This document shows positions 44,496 to 56,667 of a stretch of 64,000 bases of DNA, piece after piece. Position numbers and translations under genes: made by a program. Location: positions 32,264,012 through 32,328,011 of the forward strand of contig CP154954.1 in the NCBI GenBank assembly GCA_039621445.1, written 5' to 3'. This DNA comes from Euglena gracilis. Lineage: Eukaryota > Euglenida > Euglenophyceae > Euglenales. Below the pieces are notes generated by a model. The model was not told the DNA's origin, searched no databases, and was given only the letters and a program-made list of their open reading frames with translations. The number at the start of each line of letters is the position of its first letter. The stretch's first letter is position 1.

Positions 44496-45525
44496 GCGAT
44501 AACCACCCGCAAGTCCCCCCCCCCCGATTTTTCACAGCCTTGCACCATTCAGGCATTGTGCCCATTAACCCCCACCCCCCCTCAAATCAGCATCACCTCA
44601 GCCCCGAACCCACACGACCTCCTCCCCTCCCGTGCACCTGCTGCGAAAATCCAGGGACAGGCCCCTCACAGTCCGCGGCCCCCCCCCCCCCCCCGACAGA
44701 CACCTCCCCACCCTGTGTGGGTGCCTGGCCCACGCCGGGAGGCAGCGCCGGAATCCGCTCCACCGTCCTGGCCCGCCCCCAACCCCAGCTTACGTACGGG
44801 CCACGGACCAATGAGCTCGGCCGCCCGGTCGCCTGAGCCTGCGGCGGCCCATTCCTCCCCCAGAACCGATCGCACGCGCCACCCCCAATCACCCAGACAC
44901 GGCACGTCCGCACCTTGTGCGCTACCCCCCCCCTTCCGGAGGCCCCACCGGACGGCACCCGCGCTCATGCAGTAGCCACCTGGCCACCCTCAGTTGCCCC
45001 TGCATTCAGAGACCAGCCCCAACCCGTTACCTGGCAATTTTTTTTTTGCAATATTTTTTTTTTGCGTGATAACCACCCGCAAGACTTCCCTTGAGAGTGC
45101 CGGGCCACACCCCTGGCATCATCATGCAGTACCACCAACTGGGTTGACCGGGGCGACACCAGCCCTCTGAGACAAACCCCCATCCCCTGCACCAGGCTGC
45201 CCCCCCCCCATTTTTCGCGGCCTTGCACCGCCCAGGCACTGTGCCCATTAACGTCCCCCCCCCAAATCAACGTCACCCCAGCCCCGAACCCACACGATCC
45301 CCCCTGCTCACTTGCTGCAGAAACCCAGGAACGGGCCCCTCACAGCACGCAGACCCCCCCAACAGACACCCCCCACCCTGTGTGGGTGCTCGGCTCATGC
45401 CGGGCGGCAGCGCGGGCATTTGCCCTACCGTCCTGGCCCGGCTCCAACCCCCGCTTCTGTACGGGCCACGGACCAGTGAGCGTGGGCCCGGTCGCCTAAG
45501 CCCGCGGCAGCCTCCCCGGAGCCGA
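44496..45525 (+). repeat. Direct repeat pair, units of about 375-455 bp
   Basis: Unit 1 (about 44496-44870) and unit 2 (about 45067-45525) share GATAACCACCCGCAAG, CACAGCCTTGCACC/CGCGGCCTTGCACC, CAGCCCCGAACCCACACGA, CACCCTGTGTGGGTGC and TACGGGCCACGGACCA(A/G)TGAG. The spacing suggests a diverged tandem unit of about 570 bp. Confidence 0.85.
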
Positions 45526-45529
45526 TCGC

Positions 45530-46337
45530 ACCCCCCCCCCCCCTAAATACGCATCACATCATATTACCCCCAGACCCCGTGCGCGCTCTGCCTGCCCCGC
45601 AACGTAGGGAACCCCAATGGGGGGAGACATTTATCCCCCCCCTCATCCGAACTGGATTACAGCCTCACCACGACCTCCACAACAAACCACAGACACCCCA
45701 CCACTCCTCGCCCGACCCAGAATGTCGTAGGGCACGACTTCATGCCCGACAATAGAATGGCAACCCCCGGGCACCCGACAGCTTCAAACCCATCACAAGG
45801 CTTCTCAGGCCCAACCAGACAAACTCTTAGTCACTGGACGAACCTAGAGGCGACTGAGTGCTAGATCAGAGCAACCAACACTCCTAAGGCTCAACGTACC
45901 TCCATTCCAAAGCCCCCCCCCCTGCGCAGCGGAGCCCAGCCTCTCCGTGGCGTAGGCGGTTTGGTTTTTTTCCTTTTTTCTTTCTTTTCTTTTTGTTTTT
46001 GTTTACATCATCCCGACCTCCTCCCAGCACGCACTCATCATATCATCCGGCCACTGCGAGGGGGGGGGGTACCTGGGACCCCCCTAAAAAGGGTCATTTT
46101 TTTTCTCCAGCACTGTGCGCCAAACTTTTTTTTGTTTTGCATTTTTGGCAAATTTTTGCCCATAAAGTGCCCAAAATGGCATTTTTGGTCGTTTTTGGGG
46201 GGTCAAAAATTTTCGGCCGGGCGCTTTGAGCCGGGCCGAAAATTGGTCACCCGGGCCGCGCCACAGTTCAGGTGGGGGGGCGCCCCCCCCCCCTCCTGGC
46301 CCGCAGGGGGGTCCGGACCCCCCCCCACCTGCCAGGG
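45530..46337. other. No gene; ends in a hairpin-family copy
   Basis: 45530-45960 shows nothing. 46090-46335 is a degenerate copy of the GGCACATTTTTGCCC...GTGCCCAAAATGGCA core followed by AGGTGGGG...CTGGCCCGCAG...GGTCCGGACC, as in the 30895-31341 element. Confidence 0.55.
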
Positions 46338-49140
46338 TCACATCATCCAGGCCTCTGCCCCCCAACACGCCCTCATCCATCCATCACATCATCCTGGCCT
46401 CTGCCCCCCAGCGGGCACGCCCTCATTCATTCAACATACCATCCCGGCCTCTGCCCCCCAGCGGGCACGCCCTCATCCCCCCATCATACCATCCCGGCCT
46501 CTGCCCCCCCAGCGGGCACGCCCTCATCCATCCATCACACCATCCCGGCCTCTGCCCCCCAGCGGGCACGCCCTCATCCATCCATCACACCATCCCGGCC
46601 TCTGCCCCCCAGCGGGCACGCCCTCATCCATCCATCACACCATCCCGGCCTCTGCCCCCCAGCGGGCACGCCCTCATCCATCCAACATACCATCCCGGCC
46701 TCTGCCCCCCAGCGGGCACGCCCTCATCCCCCCATCATACCATCCCGGCCTCTGCCCCCCCAGCGGGCACGCCCTCATCCATCCATCACATCATCCCGGC
46801 CTCTGCCCCCCAGCGGGCACGCCCTCATCCATCCAACATACCATCCCGGCCTCTGCCCCCCAGCGGGCACGCCCTCATCCCCCCATCATACCATCCCGGC
46901 CTCTGCCCCCCAGCGGGCACGCCCTCATCCATCCATCACATCATCCCGGCCTCTGCCCCCCAGCGGGCACGCCCTCATCCATCACATCATCCCCGCCTCT
47001 GCCCCCCTTCGGGCACGCCCTCATCCATCCATCAGACCATCCCGCCCTCTGCCCCCCAGCGGGCACGCCCTCATCCATCCATCACACCATCCCGGCCTCT
47101 GCCCCCCCAGCGGGCACGCCCTCATCCATCTATCATACCATCCCGGCCTCTGCCCCCCCAGCGGGCACGCCCTCATCCATCCATCACATCATCCCGGCCT
47201 CTGCCCCCCCAGCGGGCACGCCCTCATCCCCCCATCATACCATCCCGGCCTCTGCCCCCCAGCGGGCACGCCCTCATCCATCCATCACACCATCCCGGCC
47301 TCTGCCCCCCAGCGGGCACGCCCTCATCCATCCATCACACCATCCCGGCCTCTGCCCCCCAGCGGGCACGCCCTCATCCATCCATCACACCATCCCGGCC
47401 TCTGCCTCCCAGCGGGCACGCCCTCATCTATTCAACATACCATCCCGGCCTCTGCCCCCCAGCGGGCACGCCCTCATCCCCCCATCATACCATCCCGGCC
47501 TCTGCCCCCCCCAGCGGGCACGCCCTCATCCATCCAACATACCATCCCGGCCTCTGCCCCCCAGCGGGCACGCCCTCATCCCCCCATCATACCATCCCGG
47601 CCTCTGCCCCCCCAGCGGGCACGCCCTCATCCATCCATCACATCATCCTGGCCTCTGCCCCCCAGCGGGCACACCCTCATCCATCCAACATACCATCCCG
47701 GCCACTGCCCCCCAGCGGGCACGCCCTCATCCATCCATCACACCATCCCGGCCTCTGCCCCCCCAGCGGGCACGCCCTCATCCATCCATCACATCATCCC
47801 GGCCTCTGCCCCCCAGCGGGCACGCCCTCATCCATCCAATATACCATCCCGGCCTCTGCCCCCCAGCGGGCACGCCCTCATCCCCCCATCATACCATCCC
47901 GGCCTCTGCCCCCCCCGCGGGCACGCCCTCATCCCCCCATCACATCATCCCGGCCTCTGCCCCCCCAGCGGGCACGCCCTCATCCCCCCATCATACCATC
48001 CCGGCCTCTGCCACCAGCGGTCACGCCCTCATCACCCCATCCTACCATCCCGGCCTCTGCCCCCCCAGCGGGCACGCCCTCATCCATCCATCACACCATC
48101 CCGGCCTCTGCCCCCCAGCGGGCACGCCCTCATCCATCCATCACACCATCCCGGCCTCTGCCCCCGCAGCGGGCACGCCCTCATCCATCCATCACATCAT
48201 CCCGGCCTCTGCCCCCCAGCGGGCACGCCCTCATCCCCCCATCATACCATCCCGGCCTCTGCCCCACCGCGGGCACGCCCTCATCCATCACATCATCCCG
48301 GCCTCTGCCCCCCAGCGGGCACGCCCTCATCCCCCCATCATACCATCCCGGCCTCTGCCCCCCAGCGGGCACGCCCTCATCCCCCCCATCATACCATCCC
48401 GGCCTCTGCCCCCCAGCGGGCACGCCCTCATCCATCCATCACACCATCCCGGCCACTGCCCCCCAGCGGGCACGCCCTCATCCATCCATCACACCATCCC
48501 GGCCTCTGCCCCCCAGCGGGCACGCCCTCATCCCCCCATCATACCATCCCGGCCTCTGCCCCCCAGCGGGCACGCCCTCATCCCCCCATCATACCATCCC
48601 GGCCTCCCCCCCAGCGGTCCCGCCCTCATCCATCCAACATACCATCCCTGCCTCTGCCCCCCCAGCGGGCACGCCCTCATCCCCCCATCACACCATCCCG
48701 GCCACTGCCCCCCAGCGGGCACGCCCTCATCCATTCAACATACCATCCCGGCCTCTGCCCCCCCAGCGGGCACGCCCTCATCCATCCATCACACCATCCC
48801 GGCCTCTGCCCCCCAGCGGGCACGCCCTCATCCCCCCATCATACCATCCCGGCCTCTGCCCCCCAGCGGGCACGCCCTCATCCATCCAACATACCATCCC
48901 GGCCTCTGCCCACCCAGTGGGCACGCCCTCATCCATCCATCACATCATCCCGGCCTCTGCCCCCCAGCGGGCACGCCCTCATCCATCCAACATACCATCC
49001 CGGCCTCTGCCCCCCAGCGGGCACGCCCTCATCCATCCATCATACCGTCCCGGCCTCTGCCCCCCAGCGGGCATGCCCTCATCCCCCCATCATCCCATCC
49101 CAGCCTCTGTCCCCCCAGCGGGCACGCCCTCATCCACCCA
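46338..49140 (+). repeat. 50-bp minisatellite, about 55 copies
   Basis: The unit in pieces is CATCCCGGCCTCTGCCCCCC, AGCGGGCACGCCCTCATC, CATCCATCACAC. Unit length is 50 or 51 bp depending on a C6/C7 run. Variants in the last part (CATCACAC, CATCACAT, AACATAC, CCCCCATCATAC) alternate in a partly ordered way, suggesting higher-order blocks. Because 50 is not a multiple of three and the unit has no stop in any + frame, three overlapping frames of over 1000 codons arise; none is a credible gene. Confidence 0.97.
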
Positions 49141-49184
49141 TCCAGATGGGGGCCACCGTCGCCCCCATCTGCTCCCTCCGGACG

Positions 49185-49530
49185 TCATCGTACGAAGTTC
49201 ACCACGACTCACCCTCTTCTTGTTCGTCGCCATCTTGTCCCTCCCTGCCGTTCCCCGCAGCGAGGTCATCGTACGATGTACTCCGCCTCTGCCCCAGGAC
49301 ACCTCGCCCATCGCCCTCATCATCAACCCTGCCGTTCCACACGGCCTGCACATCGTACGAAGTTCACCGCCGTAGACGACCCCCTCCCCCGTCGCCCTGG
49401 CCCCGTTCCCTGCCCTTCGCGCTCGGCGGGATCCTCGTACGAAGTTCACCGCCGCAGACGACCCCCTCCCCCGTCGCCCTGGCCCCGTTCCCTGCCCTTC
49501 GCGCTCGGCGGGATCATCGTACGATGTTCG
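49185..49530 (+). repeat. CATCGTACGA repeat, about 80-bp spacing, 5 copies
   Basis: TCATCGTACGA(A/T)GT recurs at about 49186, 49266, 49351, 49435 and 49515. The two central units (CGCCG(T/C)AGACGACCCCC...GCGCTCGGCGGGATC) are nearly identical. The motif also appears at 114-123. Confidence 0.85.
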
Positions 49531-50753
49531 CGACCGGCCCACTCAGCCAACTCAGCCAGCTCCCGCCATTTCCCACACCAGGCCCACCTTTCCTCTCCCA
49601 TTTCTATATGGCGGCAGTGCACACCCCCATCCCCCCCACAAACCGCGTTGAGACTCAGCTCTCTCCATGGTTTGCTGCATTTGTGCTGATTTATCTCACA
49701 GCCTAGCATCAGCATGCAAACGTGGTTGCCTCGGAATTTTGCCCCCCCCCCCTCCTGGACCAGTCATAATCTTTCAGTGGGCCTGGCGCCATGTTTCCAC
49801 CAGCCCCGCTGGAAGAACCCCCCCACCCAGCCCATCCCCCTCCACCCACCAAGCATGGTGCCAACTAATCACCCACCCCCCCTGCCAACCCCTGTCCGGC
49901 ACCCGGGACCCCTGTCCGACTCTGCCTCCATCCTCTACCCACCCCACTCACGCACAAATACCCCACCATTCAAGTTATCAGGAAACTCCCCCTGCATTAC
50001 CTCCATCTGGTGCTGGTTGCTGAAACCCTTCGCCTCGGCCTCTTTCCACCCCACTTTCCCTCTCCCAGCTCACGCGCAGTGCCCACCCCAGGCCTGCCTC
50101 CCTTTCTAAAGGGCACACCCCCCCATCCCCCCCACACCGCTCCGCAACTCAGCCCTCTTTCCATGTGCTGTGCATTTGTGTCCTAGCCTCACAGCACAGC
50201 ATCGTGGCATGCAAACCTGGCCTCTCACCCCCCCCTCCTCTGGCCCATCCACAGCCCCCCCCACCCCCCCCACCCCCCCCCCCCCACCCAGCTCATCCCC
50301 CTCCACCCACCAAGCATGGTGCCCACTAATCACCCCCCCCCCTGCCAACCCCTGTCCGGCACCCGGGACCCCTGTCCGACTCTGCCTGCACCCTCTACCC
50401 ACCCCACTCATGCACAAATACCCCACCATTCAAGTTATCAGGACACTCCCCCTTGCATTACCTGGTGCTGGCTGCTGAAATGAAACAGTTTCTACGCGAG
50501 ACCATTTGCACGCAACCGCTGCTTTACAACTCTGCTTAATTCTACGCATACATTTCATCCACAAATTTCTCTTGCAGCTCATTTCAGTCAAAACACACCA
50601 GTGGGGCAGCCCAAATCCTCTTTGCTGCGAACCCCCAAATTCTTGCAATAAGACCCACTGTGTTATAAACTCACATAAAACATAAAGAATAGCATCTCCC
50701 AAATTGCAGGGAAATCTCCTCCGCTCCACCCAGGTCTCCCACCTTCCCATCAC

Positions 50754-51086
50754 GTGCGATGGCCGGTGAAAGTCATCACCCCCTCCGGCGGCACGTCAGA
50801 ACCGTGGTTCAACCAGTTTTCGGGACGGTGGAAAGCCTATCTTCTGTCCCTCGCCTGCCCAGCATCACAGGCTGCCCCGGCGCTGCCGGCAGCCGCCAAC
50901 CCACCGAGCTTCGACACCCCTGCACAGGGGCGGCTGCCGCGGGAACCCACTGGGGAGCCAGCCCCGAAACGCAGGAGGGCGGCGCCTCCCGTGCACCCAG
51001 CCCACGGGGCCACCAGCTCCGCAGGGGTCACCCCGCCCTCGGTGCCGGCAATCCGGTGCCCGCCTTCATCCTCCGTGTCGTCGTAG
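50754..51086 (+). pseudogene. Transposon-like ORF fragment, unrecognised
   Basis: A protein-like frame of about 110 codons (RWPVKVITPSGGTSEPWFNQ, then FSGRWKAYLLSLACP, then a Pro/Ala-rich tail with PKRRRAAPP) sits between two near-identical repeat copies. Its start resembles the minus-strand ORF at 53344-53841 (MRWPVQLVPPAAGEPPAWLE), so both are probably remnants of the same mobile element. Confidence 0.4.
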
Positions 51087-52559
51087 GACCCACCGCGAAA
51101 GAGGCAGGCCACTCTCGGGTCGTGGCTGCAACCACAGCGACCTCCCGAGGGGGCCCATGGCAGAGCTGCGCAGGGGCACCTAGCAGGGGCGGTACTGGGG
51201 CGCGGGCAACTCCCAGGTGACCCCTAGGGAGCCCAGCAGGCACCCCAGGCGCACAAGCACCGCTGGAAGAACCCCCCCACCCAGCCCATCCCCCTCCACC
51301 CACCAAGCATGGTGCCCACTAATCACCCACCCCCCCTGCCAACCCCTGTCCGGCACCCGGGACCCCTGTCCGACTCTGCCTGCACCCTCTACCCACCCCA
51401 CTCACGCACAAATACCCCACCATTCAAGTTATCAGGAAACTCCCCCTTGCATTACCTGGCTGGCTGCTGAAATGAAACAGTTTCTACGCGAGACCATTTA
51501 CACGCAACCGCTGCTTTACCACCCTGCTTAATTCTACGCATACATTTCATCCACAAATTTCTCTTGCAGCTCATTTCAGTCAAAACACACCAGTGGGGCA
51601 GCCCAAATCCTCTTTGCTGCGAACCCCCAAATTCCCGCAATAAGACCCACTGTGTTATAAACTCACATAAAACATAAAGAATAGCATCTCCCAAATTGCA
51701 GGGAAAGAAGAAAAACTAGAGAACAGCCATGGAAACATGAATTTACATCAGCACCTCCTTCATCCCCAGCCCCCTCCCACCTTTCATGACACCAGGCCCA
51801 TTTCCCTCTCCCTTACAATCATATGTGGCAGCAGTGCACGCCCCATCCTCCTCCAGACCGCGGTGAGACACAGCTCTCTCCACGGTTTGTTGCATTTGTG
51901 CTGATTTATCTCACAACCTGACGTCAGTATGCAAATGTTCTTTGTGTTGCACAATCCATCTCGTGATTTCTTTTGCTGCCTCTTGCATTTTTAACCTTGG
52001 ACCGGTCACAATGGGCCTGATACCGTGTTCCTGCCAGCCCCTGCCCCCCCCCCCTGCTCACCCATCAGCTCTCCGCCGAGAATGGTGGACGCCGACTCCC
52101 CCCCCCACCGCCGCCACCCCCCATCCCGCCTCCACCCACTACCCACCACACCCACCCCACACCCACCCCACACCCACCCCACCCTAGTCTTCAAGAATTG
52201 GGGACCTCTTCCCTCCACTTTGTCTGAATTTTTTCAAGCTGCTGAAGTGCAACCATTTATTGCAACCGCTGCTTTTACCCCTCTCTTAATTCTCATCCAC
52301 AAATTTCTCTTGCAGCTCATTTCAGTCAATACACACTGACATACCCGTGGGACAGCTCAAAAGCTCTTCGCAGCGAAACCCCAAGTTTCCGAAATAACGC
52401 CCATTGCGTTAGAAAACCGCATAAAATATAAAACAATACATTTCTAAATTTCAGGAAATAAAGAAAGACAGGGGAACGTCCGGGAGAAATCAATTTACAT
52501 CGGCGCTTCCTGCACCCCCAGCCCCCTCCCACCTTTCATGACACGTTGTGTTTTGTCGT

Positions 52560-52601
52560 GTTTTTCTTTTTTTTTTTTTTTTTCTTTTTTTTTTTTTTTT
52601 C
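52560..52601 (+). repeat. Poly-T tract
   Basis: About 40 T with two C interruptions inside a repeat copy. Confidence 0.95.
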
Positions 52602-53343
52602 CCATGCATTCAAATGTGGCAGCGGTGCATGCCCCATCCTCATCCAGACCGCGGTGAGACACAGCTCTCTCCATGGTTTGTTGAACTTGTGCCGATGTAT
52701 CTCATTGCCTTACATCAGCATGCAAACACATTTTGTGCGCACCAACCATTGTATGATTTTTTTTTGCTGCCTCTTGGGCTTTTAACCTTGGACCGGTCAC
52801 AATGGGCCTGTCACCATGTTTCTGCCAGCCCCTCCGCCCTCCCCCCCCCCCCAGCTCACCCACCAGCTCTCCGCCGAGAGTGGTGGACGCCAACCCCCCT
52901 GTCGGCACCCTCCGTCAGGCACCCGGAACCCTGCCCCGGCTCTGCCTCCACCCACTACCCTAATCATTAAGGATTGGGAACCTATCCTTCCCTCCGCTTT
53001 GTCTAAGCGTGGCTTAAGCCCGCTTAAGTGCAACCATTTATTTGCACCCGCCGCTTTAACCCTTTTTTAATTATCACGTGGGGTGGTCGGTGTGCAGTAC
53101 ACCATGGTTGTGGGGTTATCCAGGAGTTTGGTAGTGGGGTGGGAGAGACACCAGGGGGGGGGGGGATCGGTCGGAGCGGTGAGGGGGCTCACCGCGGAGC
53201 GATCATTGGGCCGCGAAGGGGGACTTCACGATGCCCCGCGCCCCACCCCTCCTCCTCCAGGTCGGTGGGCCATCCACAGCCCGCCCGTGCCCAGCTGACA
53301 CAGAGGGGGGGGCTACCGCCAGGACGTCAGGGTTACCTGCCAC

Positions 53344-53841
53344 TTAGAACGAGATGCATCCATGTCCAGGGAAGGTGGACGAGGTCGGGGCTGCCGGGTC
53401 GGTGGAGACGGGGTCGGTGGAGCTGAGGCGGTCGCTGCAGGTCTGCTCGGATGGCCGTGCGACGCCGCTTCGTCGGGGCCAGGTCCTCGGCTGGTCGAGT
53501 CCGACGTCAGCCAGCTCGGAAGGGGCCGAGATGCGCAGGGTCGCCAGGTGCCGGAACACCTCAAGCCACGCAGGCGGTTCCCCGGCGGCAGGCGGCACGA
53601 GCTGCACCGGCCACCGCATGTTGTGGCACAACCCAGTGCCCAGCGCGCCAACGACGTTGCGGGGGACCATGCACTCCCGTAACACATCATCCATACCCAC
53701 CCGGTGCAGCAGGCGTCTGGTGAAGCCTAACATCAGGGCCAACTCCGACCCACCCACCGTAGAGGGAAAACGCATGCGCTTGTCCACCTCCCAGGATGAG
53801 GAGCGCCGAGCTCGACAGCCCCGGCTCCACCGGCGCCGCAA
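53344..53841 (-). pseudogene. Transposon-like ORF fragment, unrecognised
   Basis: 165 codons on the minus strand with good coding composition: MRFPSTVGGSELALMLGFTR, RLLHRVGMDDVLRECMVP, NVVGALGTGLCHNMRWPVQL, then APSELADVGLDQPRTWP and a Ser/Thr/Pro-rich end. It interrupts the repeat family (the next module resumes at 53845). It shares the MRWPV block with 50754-51086. No domain was recognised; it could be part of a retrotransposon ORF. Confidence 0.45.
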
Positions 53842-54349
53842 ATTTCAGTCACAAATTTCTCTTGCAGCTCATCTGAGTTAGTACACACTGTAAAACCTGT
53901 GGGGCAGCCCAAATAGTCTTCGCTGCGAACCCCCAATTTCTAAATGAAACCCCACCGTGATAGAAACCCCCTTGAGTTAGTGAGATTAACATTCCCAAAT
54001 TTCATGGAAAGGAAAATTGAGCACCCAGGGGAAAACAGTTTTTCATCAGTGCCTCTTGCATTCCCAGCCTCCCTATTTTCATGACACCAGTCTCCCATCC
54101 ATTCTTACATGCACCACCATGTGCAGTTCACCCCCGTGCCCCCTCTAGACCACGGTGAGACACAGCTCTCTTCGCGGTTTGTTGAATTTGTGCCGATTTA
54201 TTTCACAGCCTGACGTCAGCATGCAAGCATATTATTTTACGTTTACCATCCAATGCAAACTTTCTTCTGCTGCCTCGCGAAATTTTAAACCCTCCCCCAT
54301 CTTGTTCCATTTTTTACACAATCACCCTGTTGTTTCCCCTCCTCAGGAT

Positions 54350-55215
54350 TTACAGACAAACCAAATCAACCCGCGTTACCTGACCCACCGAGCTTCCGGA
54401 TAACCCCAACCACCTTGTGTATCTCACCCACCAAATTTCTTCCACCCCACAGTGTTTTAACCTCGAACTTCCGGGAACCCAAAATATTCCGCCCTGACTT
54501 GCCCACCATGATACATTTATTATGCAAAAACCCATGGTGTTTCTCCCACGAACATCCGGACACCCTCATCCCTGGTTTCAGACCCATCAAATTTCTGAAC
54601 TACGCCAATTACCCCATCCCATGTTGTTTTACCCACTAAACCACCCCATGGTGTTCAACCCACCCAACATGTGGATCCCCCCCAACGGTGTCTTACTCAC
54701 CGACTTTCGTTTCACCCCCAGCCACCCCAGTGCGTCCAACCCGCTGAATTTCCAACCAACCCAAGGTGTGCTACGCGCCGAACTTCGGAACAGCCCAACC
54801 CCCCCCTGTGCTGTTCTTCACACCGACTACCCGGACCCCCCAATGGCTCCGGTTAACCACAACCAACCGAACTTTCTGATAACCCAACCCCCACGGTGTT
54901 CTTTCTGATTCCCAAATAAACCTGATAGCCCCTTGGTGTAGAACGCTGGATTACGGATAACCCCCTCGCCCAGATGGTGTCTTATCCACCGAGTTTCCGG
55001 ACCACTCCGAATACCCCGTGGAATTCAACCCGCTGTATTTCAGGCTTGCCTCAACCAATCTGTTATTTTTCACCACCCACCGAACTTCGGTATAACCCCA
55101 GCCACTCTGTGGAGTCTAACCTATCGATATTCCGGATAATCCCGACCAATCCATGGTGTTCGACCCGCTGAAACCCCCGCTGGGACCCCCCCCCCCCGAG
55201 GCCTTCCACACATAT
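54350..55215 (+). repeat. Degenerate tandem repeat, unit about 50-60 bp (left part)
   Basis: Loose repeats of CACCGAACTTCCGG, (A)TAACCCCAACCACCCC and (A)TGGTGTTCTACCC. Divergence is high, but the order persists over 0.9 kb. The same array resumes at 56975. Confidence 0.8.
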
Positions 55216-55231
55216 CACTTCTGGAAATTCA

Positions 55232-56215
55232 ATGCACCAAACTTCCGCATTACCGGAACTCCCCCCCTGGGGCGGACGACAGTTCTGTCGAAGGCCCTGT
55301 ACGGCTGCGAGCTGCGCAACCTCACGGCGAAGACGCTCACCCCCCTGGTGGCTGCCGCGAAGGTGCCATCAGCACCAAGACAGCCCTGGAGCTGGCGCTG
55401 GGCTGGCCCCTGGGCGACTCTGCGCCGGTGCACCCCATGGCCCAGGCCCGCCTGCAGCAACGGAGGTGCTGCAGCTCCTCGCCAACAGCACAGGCATCGC
55501 CGGCATCGTCCACCGTGCAGAGGCCAGTTGGGACTCAGAGTGGCGGGAACCCTCCTTGGCGCTGTGCTCGGCCCTGGACGCGGTGGGCTGGGGCATTCAC
55601 CGCAACCCCCAGTGCAGCCGCTCCTCGGCCTGGCCCTGCTTGGCGCCGGAGCCTCGGCTGGTGGGCACCGTCGTGCTGTCCCCGGTGGACACAGAGGACC
55701 CCCACCCCCTGGCTGTCTACACGGACGGCTCAGTCATCCCTGGCGGAGGGGGGGCTGCGGTGTGGCGGCCGGTGGACGGCGAGTCGATGCTCCTCCACAT
55801 CCCTGCCCCGCGGAGCAGCACCCATAGCGAGCTTCTGGCCTTGGAGATGGCGCTGGAGCTGCAGGCAGTCCGCGTCCTCACCGACCCGCTCTGCTTCTTG
55901 CAGCTCCTGTGGCGCTGGGGCACCATACCGGAGCCCTGCTGGCTGCGATCCCAGCACAGCAACAAGCGGGCTGCCGCTGGCGAGATTTCTCGGTCGGCAC
56001 GCGCGCTGGAGGACTGTCCCATGCTGGGGCCTGCCGGGGATCCTGTGGTGTTGCTGGATGCCTCAGGGGCGACCATCGTAGACGTGGTCCGCTCCTTCCC
56101 CTTGGCGTGGTGGCGACGCTGCCGGCGGCTGTGGTCGTCCAAGAGCCCTCGCCCCCGGCTGAGCATCCTGTTCCTCCTCCATCTGTCGTTTGACTGGGTC
56201 AGCGGTAGGGGCTGA
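55232..56215 (+). pseudogene. LINE-type retrotransposon remnant: RT end plus RNase H
   Basis: Starts with VLSKALYGCELRNLTAKTL, typical of the segment just after the reverse transcriptase palm in non-LTR elements, then TKTALELALGWPLGDSAPV, and, after two frame changes (near 55360 and 55465), an RNase H domain: LAVYTDGSVIPGGGGAAVW, SSTHSELLALEMALELQAV and VLTDPLCFLQLLWRW. The Asp of TDGS, the Glu of SELLALE and the Asp of LTD are the first three catalytic residues; the terminal H/D part is not recognisable. The RT body is missing. Non-functional. Confidence 0.75.
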
Positions 56216-56667
56216 TGGTCCAGCACTGTGTAGGGGATGAGCGCGGCGAGGAGGGGCAGGCAGTGCGCCTCCAGCCAGGCCGGGAAGGGCAGGGGAACCT
56301 GCACCTTGGAGACCTCGGCAGCCGTCTGCCAAATCTCATGTAAGGCGGGGAGCACCAGTGCCGCATCGGTGGCAGGGCAGCCCACCAGTATATGAGTGTC
56401 ATCCTCCTCCGAAAGGCCGCAGCATAGGCAGGCGGCGGAGGTCACCCCACCGATTCCGTGTCGCGTGAGGCGTTCTCGAGTAGTGAGGCAGCCACAGCGC
56501 ACCAGAGCGACCCACTTGATCACCCGGGGGGCCACCCGGTGGGCGAAGCCGGATCTCTGGACCACAGGGCGCTGGAAGATACCCGCGCGCTTCAAGCTCG
56601 CGCTGCACGTGGCCCTGGCTGAGCGGGTGGCTGGGTTGCTTCGCCGCCGCGGTGAGCCAATGGCCAC
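56205..56667 (-). pseudogene. zf-RVT (retrotransposon C-terminal zinc domain) fragment
   Basis: The minus frame reads VIKWVALVRCGCLTTRERLT, then RHGIGGVTSAACLCCGLSEE and DDTHILVGCPATDAALV. The C-x-x-C ... H-I-L-x-x-C-P block is the hallmark of the zinc-binding region that follows RNase H in many LINE-type elements. It lies tail to tail with the RNase H fragment instead of downstream on the same strand, so it is either an inverted piece of the same element or a second copy. Confidence 0.7.

Larger units (their letters stand above)
49640..54240 (+). repeat. Roughly 1-kb dispersed tandem repeat family, about 5 copies
   Basis: The ordered modules are GAGACACAGCTCTCTCC-TGGTTTG, CATCAGCATGCAAA, CCACCAAGCATGGTGCC, TGTCCGGCACCCGGGACC, CAACCGCTGCTTTA, AAATTTCTCTTGCAGCTCAT, GGGGCAGCCCAAAT and CATAAAACATAAAGAATA. 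50283-50712 and 51259-51706 are almost identical over about 430 bp; further copies start near 49643, 51855, 52650 and 54150 with increasing divergence. Short inserted ORF pieces interrupt it. Confidence 0.85.

Noticed and set aside
43525-45546. Several 90-190-codon + strand ORFs
   Set aside because: Open because the region is C-rich; no motifs, and the second half is a diverged direct repeat.
45961-49706. Three overlapping + strand ORFs of 1049-1242 codons
   Set aside because: They are created by a 50-bp minisatellite lacking stops in any forward frame; the same repeat is read in all three frames, so no frame is special.
50283-51706. LTR pair of a retrovirus-like element (near-identical 430-bp copies 1 kb apart)
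   Set aside because: At least three further diverged copies in the same orientation show a tandem family, and no gag/pol-type frame lies between them.
55717-56215. Minus-strand continuation of the zf-RVT frame across the RNase H region
   Set aside because: Beyond about 56205 it is a shadow of the + strand RNase H coding sequence.
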